This document shows positions 59,021-64,000 of a DNA stretch of 64,000 nt, in pieces. This DNA comes from Catenulispora sp. GP43 (lineage in GTDB: Bacteria; Actinomycetota; Actinomycetes; Streptomycetales; Catenulisporaceae). Under the pieces are notes generated by a model. It saw only the letters and a program-made list of their open reading frames with translations, was not told where the DNA came from and did not search any database. The first letter of the stretch is position 1. Every line of letters starts with the position of its first letter. The stretch is taken from NCBI RefSeq assembly GCF_041260665.1, contig NZ_JBGCCT010000022.1, positions 124,001 to 188,000 on the forward strand, read 5' to 3'. The translations under genes were made by a program, and so were the position numbers.

Positions 59021-59587
59021 TCACGAGCCCGGACGATTGATAGTGGACGCCAGCACTCCGGGTAGTGCGAAGCCGGCGCGCCGGACGCGTCGGACTCCGT
59101 TGGGGACGGCCAGGAGATCCAGCGAGTAGCCGAGTTTCTGCGCCCACACCACGTGCGCGATCGGCCGCGGGGGTACCCGGGCCAGTTCCCAGCGCTGGAT
59201 CGAGTCCCGGCTGACGCCCACCAGGGCGCCGAGTTCCCCCTGTCCCATCCCCAAGGCCAGGCGGCGGTTGCGCAGCGGTACCGCCAACCGTCGCCGCTCG
59301 AAGATCTCGAAGGTCTCGCCGGGGCGCTGGCGCACCGGGCCTATGCGCAGTTCGCCGTCCCGGCCGATGATCACCAGCCGCCGGCCGAGCTCGTGCGACC
59401 ACTGGATCAAGTGCCCCAGCGTCGGCTCTACGGCCCCGGTCTCCCATTCGGAGATGGCCCGGCCCCGAAATGGCATGCCACAAGCGAGCCCATTCTGGGA
59501 CAGCCCGGCGGCTAGGCGGGCGGACCGCAGGCCGCCGACGATCCGCGTGAAGGCCCGCTCGGCCGTGTAATCAACGTGCAGCGCCAT
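59021..59587 (-). CDS. Double-HTH (two XRE domains) protein, copy 2
   Basis: 188 residues from ATG 59587, overlapping the TGA of the HATPase gene (TGATG). The two HTH units (GGLRSARLAAGLSQNGLACG, AISEWETGAVEPTLGHLIQW; LRNRRLALGMGQGELGALVG, SIQRWELARVPPRPIAHVVW) flank LGRRLVIIGRDGELRIG. The C-terminus is extended (VRRVRRAGFALPGVLASTIN) relative to copy 1. It belongs to the second copy of the HATPase module. Confidence 0.82.
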   Translation of the reverse strand: MALHVDYTAERAFTRIVGGLRSARLAAGLSQNGLACGMPFRGRAISEWETGAVEPTLGHLIQWSHELGRRLVIIGRDGELRIGPVRQRPGETFEIFERRRLAVPLRNRRLALGMGQGELGALVGVSRDSIQRWELARVPPRPIAHVVWAQKLGYSLDLLAVPNGVRRVRRAGFALPGVLASTINRPGS

Positions 59588-60075
59588 CAACGCGTCCAAC
59601 CGTCCGTCGTCATGCCGACCTTTCGTATGGCGCTCAACTCATGGGGGAGGCCAGCGACCGGGTCCGGGGGCCGGGGTATCGTCATGACCTCGTCAAAGGT
59701 GATCTCGGCCCACACCGAGCGGCCACGCTTGTCGCCGGCCGCGCCCCAGCAGGCCGAGAGCATGGTGACGATGGTTAGGCCGCGCCCGGCTTCTTCGTCG
59801 TCTTGCGCGGTGCGGACCGAGGGGGTGGAGGGCCCGCCCTGGTCATCGACCCACACCCGGCACCGGTCGCTGAACCGGGCCAGCCGCAGGACGAACTTCC
59901 CTCCGGGTCCGCCGCTGGCTGTGTGCTTGATGGCGTTGCCGGCCAACTCGTCGGCGACCAGCGTCACGATGTGCGTGGTGTCGCAGTCGCCTAAGACGGC
60001 GAGGATGAAGCGGCGGACGTCTGCCAGGCACTCGGGCCGGCCGATGAACTTCCTTGACCAGGTCTCCACGCTCAC
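59587..60075 (-). CDS. HATPase (RsbW-like), copy 2
   Basis: 162 residues from GTG 60075 (GTGA overlap with the partner gene upstream). N-box VADELAGNAIKHTASGGPGG, G1 CRVWVDDQGGPSTPS, G2 DEEAGRGLTIVTMLSACWGA. The middle is conserved with copy 1 (52150-52581), while the C-terminal tail (FDEVMTIPRPPDPVAGLPHE) is longer. Same probable role as copy 1, a switch kinase acting with the double-HTH protein. Confidence 0.85.
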   Translation of the reverse strand: MSVETWSRKFIGRPECLADVRRFILAVLGDCDTTHIVTLVADELAGNAIKHTASGGPGGKFVLRLARFSDRCRVWVDDQGGPSTPSVRTAQDDEEAGRGLTIVTMLSACWGAAGDKRGRSVWAEITFDEVMTIPRPPDPVAGLPHELSAIRKVGMTTDGWTR

Positions 60076-60422
60076 TCACCGCCCGGACCAGGTTGGCTGG
60101 TCCACCGGCAGCGGATGAGGGTCTCGGTGTGCTCGGCAACCTGCGACGCCGCTCGCTGTGGATTGCTGCCGGTTTCGTGCATGATCAGGCAGGCCAACGT
60201 GGTCTGCAGGCCCCGGTGATAACCGTGCCACTCGCTCTGATCGCGGCGCGTCTCCTGGTCGGCCGGGAAGTACTCGCCGGCATCGAAGGTCAGGGTCGCG
60301 GCTAGGCCGAGCACCGCAAGGTAGCTGCTGGAATGCCGCACCCGCCAACACCCCGAAACCGCAAACCGCAGGTACAACCCGAACTGACAGTTTGGGTCTC
60401 CTGAGGGAGACGCCCGGTGCAT
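60072..60422 (-). CDS. Helical partner protein of the HATPase module, copy 2
   Basis: Up to 116 residues from ATG 60422; a GTG at 60341 would give 89 residues starting exactly at the conserved part, and a GTG at 60450 with a good AAAGGAG site reads another frame, so the 5' end may have shifted. The conserved body (RHSSSYLAVLGLAATLTFDA, WHGYHRGLQTTLACLIMHET, SQVAEHTETLIRCRW) aligns with the protein at 52585-52890: HxDSY/HSSSY, LCLAMHE/ACLIMHE. No known domain. Confidence 0.55.
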   Translation of the reverse strand: MHRASPSGDPNCQFGLYLRFAVSGCWRVRHSSSYLAVLGLAATLTFDAGEYFPADQETRRDQSEWHGYHRGLQTTLACLIMHETGSNPQRAASQVAEHTETLIRCRWTSQPGPGGE

Positions 60423-60534
60423 AGCCGGGCTCTTGGACGGGATCGCTCACGGCGACACTCCTTTGCATATCAGAGGACTGCTCGACCTGAAGCTAGGACG
60501 GCGCGGGTGGTCCGGCGGCTACAAAATGTGTCCA

Positions 60535-60563
60535 TTGATACGCTGGATGCACGGCAGCATTAC
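60535..60563 (+). promoter_or_regulatory. Putative promoter of the second XRE-flavoprotein pair
   Basis: TTGATA at 60535-60540 and CATTAC at 60558-60563 with a 17-base spacer. The predicted start of transcription falls at about 60569-60570, which is the GTG of the gene itself, so the transcript may be leaderless. Confidence 0.35.
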
Positions 60564-60568
60564 TTGGC

Positions 60569-61792
60569 GTGACGGGAACCCCGATGACCAACCGCACCGG
60601 TGAGCGGGTCAGGTACTGGCGCATACGACGCGGACTCGACCGGGCAACATTCGCTTCCCGCGTCGATCGGTCGCCGTCCTGGGTCAAGGCCATCGAGAAC
60701 GGCCAGCGTGAGCTCACCCGCCTGCCGCTGTTGGAGCGCGTCGCACAGGCACTCGGGGTGACCGTCCAAGCTCTCACCGATCCGGTGGAAGCCGAGCGGG
60801 CGACCCGCGCCCCGGACGCGGCAGAGATCGCCGCGATCACCGGCGCCTTGGAGCACTACGAGGTGATACTCGGAGCACCAGTCGATGCTCTTGAGCATCC
60901 CCGGCCAGCTGACCTCACCAAGAGGGTCAACTTTCTCGACGAAGCCTTCCTGGCCTCGCGGTTCTCCAGTATCGGCCGGGACCTGCCCAAGCTGCTGATC
61001 GAGGCGCAACGTGCGGCGAAGGAACAGCCAGGCGCCGAGTCCATCCGGGTACTCGTCAAGGTGTACCGGATCGCGAGCTCGACCTTGCTGAAACTCGGGG
61101 CGGATCAGACCGCGTGGCTGGCCGCGGACCGGGCGATGATCGCCGCCCAGGCCACGGACGACCTGTACACCCTTGCCCGCGCTACTCGCTCGGTGTCGCG
61201 CGCGATGACCAACCTCGGGAGGACCGAGGCCGCGTTGGACGCTCTGTTGGCTATGGCTGCGCGGATGCAGCCAGAGGTGGCCACGTCGACTCTCGAAGTT
61301 GCGGCGATGTACGGCATGGTGCTGCTCGCGGCGGAGATCGCGGCAGCGAAGTACGGTGACGTGCACACGGCGTTGGCGATGCACGATGAAGCGAGTGAAG
61401 TCGCGCGGCGGCGCTTTGCGGCCGGCGCGAGCGACAAAGAGACAGCGTTCGGGCCGACCAACGTCGACCTGCACTGGGTGTCGGCCCTGGTCCGTCTCGG
61501 TCGTCCAGACGAGGCAGTGCAGCACGCAGACGGAATCGACCGCGCCGCTCTGGCGCTGCTGCCTCGCGAGCGACGCGGGACGTTCAGCATCGATCTCGCG
61601 TTGGCCTACCACCAACTCGGCCGCTACGCCGAGGCGGAGGCTGTGTTGTTGGCCGCCGAGCGGATCGCGCCGGAAGAGGCGAGGTGTCGGCCCGGGAGCA
61701 AGACGCTGATCGCTAGTCTGGTCAACGCCCCGAGCCGCAGCCCGAGTGCCGAGCTGCGTGCTCTCGCCCGTCGTGCTGGAGTACAAGCGTGA
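60569..61792 (+). CDS. XRE regulator with TPR-like C-terminus, copy 2
   Basis: 407 residues from GTG 60569 or 402 from ATG 60584 (MTNRTGERVRYWRIRRGLDR). XRE HTH at about 8-65 (FASRVDRSPSWVKAIENGQR, LLERVAQALGVTVQALTDPV), then helical repeats (SIRVLVKVYRIASSTLLKLG, RTEAALDALLAMAARMQPEV, FSIDLALAYHQLGRYAEAEA). Same length and layout as copy 1. Its stop overlaps the flavoprotein start by four bases (GTGA), so here the two form one operon. Confidence 0.85.
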   Translation: MTGTPMTNRTGERVRYWRIRRGLDRATFASRVDRSPSWVKAIENGQRELTRLPLLERVAQALGVTVQALTDPVEAERATRAPDAAEIAAITGALEHYEVILGAPVDALEHPRPADLTKRVNFLDEAFLASRFSSIGRDLPKLLIEAQRAAKEQPGAESIRVLVKVYRIASSTLLKLGADQTAWLAADRAMIAAQATDDLYTLARATRSVSRAMTNLGRTEAALDALLAMAARMQPEVATSTLEVAAMYGMVLLAAEIAAAKYGDVHTALAMHDEASEVARRRFAAGASDKETAFGPTNVDLHWVSALVRLGRPDEAVQHADGIDRAALALLPRERRGTFSIDLALAYHQLGRYAEAEAVLLAAERIAPEEARCRPGSKTLIASLVNAPSRSPSAELRALARRAGVQA

Positions 61793-62325
61793 CCCGAGTC
61801 CTCTATGTGATCCCTTGCGCGGCAGGTCCTGCACCGATGGTCAACCGGCTGGTGACGCTGGCGCAGGCCGGCGGGTGGGATGTGTGGCTGGCCCCGACCC
61901 CGAGCGCGATGGACTTCCTCGACGTGCCCAGGTTGGAAGCGCTGACAGGCCACCCGATTCGGGCCCGATACCGGCAGCCGGGAGAGCCCGGGAAGCTACC
62001 GACGGCTGACGCGGTGATCGTGGCGCCTGCGACATATAACACGATCAACAAGTGGGCGGCGGGCATCGCGGATACGCACGCCCTGGGGTTGCTGGCGGAG
62101 CTGACGCCATCCGGCATCCCGATCGCCGTGCTGCCCTTCGTCAACGCCGCCCTCGCGGCAAACCGGGTGTTCGGACGATCGGTGGAGTCCCTGAGGGAGG
62201 AGGGTGTCACGGTGCTCGTCGGCGACGGTGGGTTCGTGCCACATCCGGCAGGGACCGGTGGCGGTCGGCTGGAGACGTTCCCCTGGGAGCTGGCGTTGAA
62301 TGCTGTTGGGGACACACCAGCGTAA
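61789..62325 (+). CDS. HFCD-type flavoprotein, copy 2
   Basis: 178 residues from GTG 61789. VLYVIPCAAGPAPMVNRLVT, ADAVIVAPATYNTINKWAAG, IADTHALGLLAELTPSGIPI; the FMN-site motif PATYNTINKWAAGIAD corresponds to PATFNTVNKVAGGISD in copy 1. The role is presumably a flavin-dependent modification coupled to the XRE regulator, unproven. Confidence 0.82.
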   Translation: MTRVLYVIPCAAGPAPMVNRLVTLAQAGGWDVWLAPTPSAMDFLDVPRLEALTGHPIRARYRQPGEPGKLPTADAVIVAPATYNTINKWAAGIADTHALGLLAELTPSGIPIAVLPFVNAALAANRVFGRSVESLREEGVTVLVGDGGFVPHPAGTGGGRLETFPWELALNAVGDTPA

Positions 62326-62357
62326 GTAAGTGGCGTAGGCCTGCGATCATGGGTGTG

Positions 62358-62566
62358 GCTTCTTGGGAACGTGTGGTGTCCGCGCTGCGCAGGGGCTGGA
62401 GCAGCTCGGTTACCCCACAAGGGAAAAGATGCACACGCCTGAGGGCCGCGTTTACACCGAGGTGGAGGTCTTCGACAGGCCCGCAGGAGCGTCGTCGCAG
62501 CTCGGGCCGAACGTCGTGTTCCCGGCCTCTGGTGGGGCGGCTGCCAGCTCAGACGGCGATTGTCGC
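62358..62566 (+). pseudogene. Decayed copy of the winged-helix gene
   Basis: From TGGGAACGTGTGG the DNA follows the winged-helix gene at 57339 (positions about 57510-57700) with roughly four bases in five identical: LEQLGYPTREKMHTPEGRVY, TEVEVFDRPAGASSQLGPNV. The 5' part, the start codon and the zinc-ribbon end are missing. It sits where the intact gene would be expected after copy 2 of the flavoprotein. Confidence 0.7.
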
Positions 62567-62636
62567 CGCCTTGATTACGGTCCTGCTGCGGTGCAGGACC
62601 GCAGCGTGGTGTCTACGTCGCCACGAGCTCCAAGGC

Positions 62637-64000
62637 TCACGGTCCTGGCCGCGGTCCCTGTGGCTGGTCCTGAGGTGGTCGGGGCGGGGGCGAAGATCGG
62701 ATTTCCGACGTGCGATTTGGAGGTTCGACCTGACGGATTTTGGTCGTAGGCCGCGGAGCTGCCTGCCCCGTGCGGCCGAGGCGCTGTTTGGCGTGCCCAC
62801 GGGCACTGGGCGTCCTCGGAACGCGCTTGCCGGAGCTGGGCTTAGAGAGGTCGAGATGCCCTCTTTCGACGAGGATGGCGGCGAGGTCCTGGTGATAGAT
62901 GCGCTGATCCGCGTCGGCTGCCGGCTCGCGCTTGCTGCCCAGCCAGTCTCGGCCGAGTCGTTTGGCAAGGTCGTCGGCGATGCGGTGCTGCTCCTCGATG
63001 TCCAGGGTCCGGTAGCGGTCGGCGGCCAGGCGTCCCCAGCTCGGGTCAGGGTTCGGGCCGGCTCCGCGTAGGGCCAGGACGGATGCGGCGGCGATCCAAT
63101 AGGCCCGATTGCCGACTCGTCCGCTTTCGGGGTACGGACCGAGCGGCTGGTCCGGATCGTCGTCGACGACCCGGTACTGGTCGCGGTAGGCGGCTACGGT
63201 CGAGAGGTGGCTCAGCCAGGCTTCGCGCCCCGCCGGGTCGGCGGGCTCTGTGGCGAAGCGTTCGGTCCACGCGGGCCGTTCGGATGCGGCAGTCTGCGCC
63301 AGCTGTTCGACGCGCCGGCCTATCAGTTCGGCTCGTGCGTCGAGGTACGACCGCCAGTGCGGGGCGGTAATCGGTCGTGCTGAGCGGAGCCAGGTGGGCA
63401 GGAACGCGCCATCGATGTCGTGTGCAGCCGATTGCAGCTGTTCGGCCAAGGCGATGGGCGTGGCGCCGAGGGGGCGTGTTCGGACGTGGTCAAGGGCGTC
63501 GGCCAAAGCAGCACTGGGCTCGGTGCCGGCCAGTTCGAGCTGGGTTAGGGCACGCGTGACCCGGTGCCATATCGCACGTGAGTCGTTGGCGGCGCCGGTT
63601 GCCCGCGCGTCAAGGTGGCGGTGGACGGCCAGGGCGAGGGGTTGGCAGACCGGAGCTCCGGATCCGAGGGTTCTGCGGTCGATCACGCTTTCCAGGACCT
63701 CGGTGGGGTCTAGCCCAAGAGTGTCGACTCGCCGCAGGGCAAGAAGCAGCGCCGCCCACGTGCCCTCCCTGCGAGCAGAGTTCGCACGGGCTGTTCCGAG
63801 GGCCTCGTACACGGCTCGTTCGTATGAATGCGCGTTGTTTTCGTCGGTGCGCATGCGGGCTGTCGGGACAGTTGGCAGCGGAGTCAGAGCGGCGTCGGCT
63901 GCCAGGTCGGGATCGAGACCGGCCAGGATGGAGCGGTAGCGGATCTCGGCGTCGCCGGGCAGTGGCGTCGGCTCCGCATCGATGACTCGGCGCAGACGCC
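62637..64000 (-). CDS. MobF (TrwC-like) relaxase-helicase, C-terminal part (runs off window)
   Basis: The open frame continues from 62637 to the right edge without a stop. It contains AEPTPLPGDAEIRYRSILAG, SYERAVYEALGTARANSARR, LTQLELAGTEPSAALADALD and HLSTVAAYRDQYRVVDDDPD, the helical C-terminal region found in actinobacterial MobF relaxases, ending in a disordered Pro-rich tail. The nicking and helicase domains would lie to the right of 64000. It would nick at oriT and guide the strand to the coupling protein at 34075. Confidence 0.75.
   Translation of the reverse strand, partial: RLRRVIDAEPTPLPGDAEIRYRSILAGLDPDLAADAALTPLPTVPTARMRTDENNAHSYERAVYEALGTARANSARREGTWAALLLALRRVDTLGLDPTEVLESVIDRRTLGSGAPVCQPLALAVHRHLDARATGAANDSRAIWHRVTRALTQLELAGTEPSAALADALDHVRTRPLGATPIALAEQLQSAAHDIDGAFLPTWLRSARPITAPHWRSYLDARAELIGRRVEQLAQTAASERPAWTERFATEPADPAGREAWLSHLSTVAAYRDQYRVVDDDPDQPLGPYPESGRVGNRAYWIAAASVLALRGAGPNPDPSWGRLAADRYRTLDIEEQHRIADDLAKRLGRDWLGSKREPAADADQRIYHQDLAAILVERGHLDLSKPSSGKRVPRTPSARGHAKQRLGRTGQAAPRPTTKIRQVEPPNRTSEIRSSPPPRPPQDQPQGPRPGP

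Noticed and set aside
60560-61834. 424-residue minus-strand frame opposite the XRE copy 2 gene
   Set aside because: Shadow of a gene with clear HTH and helical repeats on the plus strand.
62363-62749. Plus-strand frame after flavoprotein copy 2 as an intact gene
   Set aside because: Only its first 65 residues match the winged-helix gene; the rest is antisense to the relaxase gene.

Overview
The window is high-GC DNA with actinomycete hallmarks: MAB_1171c-type membrane proteins, SCO6880-type conjugation proteins, paired XRE regulators and HFCD flavoproteins, and HATPase/HTH cassettes. A filamentous actinobacterium of the Streptomyces/Catenulispora sort is the best guess; no rRNA or intact tRNA is present to settle it. 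Most of the window reads as accessory DNA: an insertion-sequence-rich graveyard on the left and a large conjugative element on the right.

Left part (1-23.7 kb). After one unknown membrane-anchored protein come remnants or copies of IS5, IS3, ISL3, IS1182 and IS256 elements. Between them lie: (i) an orphan CRISPR locus (4526-5898) made of two oppositely oriented type I-E-like arrays joined through one hybrid palindromic repeat, with no cas gene in the window; (ii) a sigma-factor cassette (11.3-13.1 kb) whose last gene is a sigma factor fused to an extra N-terminal domain; (iii) a minus-strand pair of a double-HTH regulator and a TIR-domain protein that overlap by 8 bases; and (iv), divergent from that pair, a three-gene operon (15.6-19.0 kb) of uncharacterised proteins including a 714-residue protein with a degenerate P-loop.

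Right part (23.8-64 kb). A minus-strand group holds an NlpC/P60 cell-wall hydrolase and a tightly coupled XRE - ImmA/IrrE peptidase - MAB_1171c-type membrane protein - cytochrome P450 set. Divergent from it is a long plus-strand conjugation operon: small membrane protein, VirB8-like protein, TrbL/VirB6-like protein, SCO6880-type protein, VirB4-like ATPase, TraD/VirD4-like coupling protein, two small proteins, then a 2040-residue methyltransferase-helicase-primase/polymerase fusion and an accessory protein. A second sigma-factor cassette and an internally deleted Rhs/YD-repeat toxin gene follow. The C-terminal part of a MobF (TrwC-like) relaxase runs off the right edge, supporting a mobilisable or conjugative element.

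From 51.6 to 62.6 kb a regulatory module occurs twice: (small membrane protein or partner) - HATPase - double-HTH protein, beside XRE/TPR-like regulator - HFCD flavoprotein - winged-helix/zinc protein. One copy carries an IS5 insertion and the other has a decayed last gene. Four-base stop/start overlaps are common in both the conjugation operon and these modules, indicating translational coupling. No replication initiator or intact integrase for the element was found in the window.
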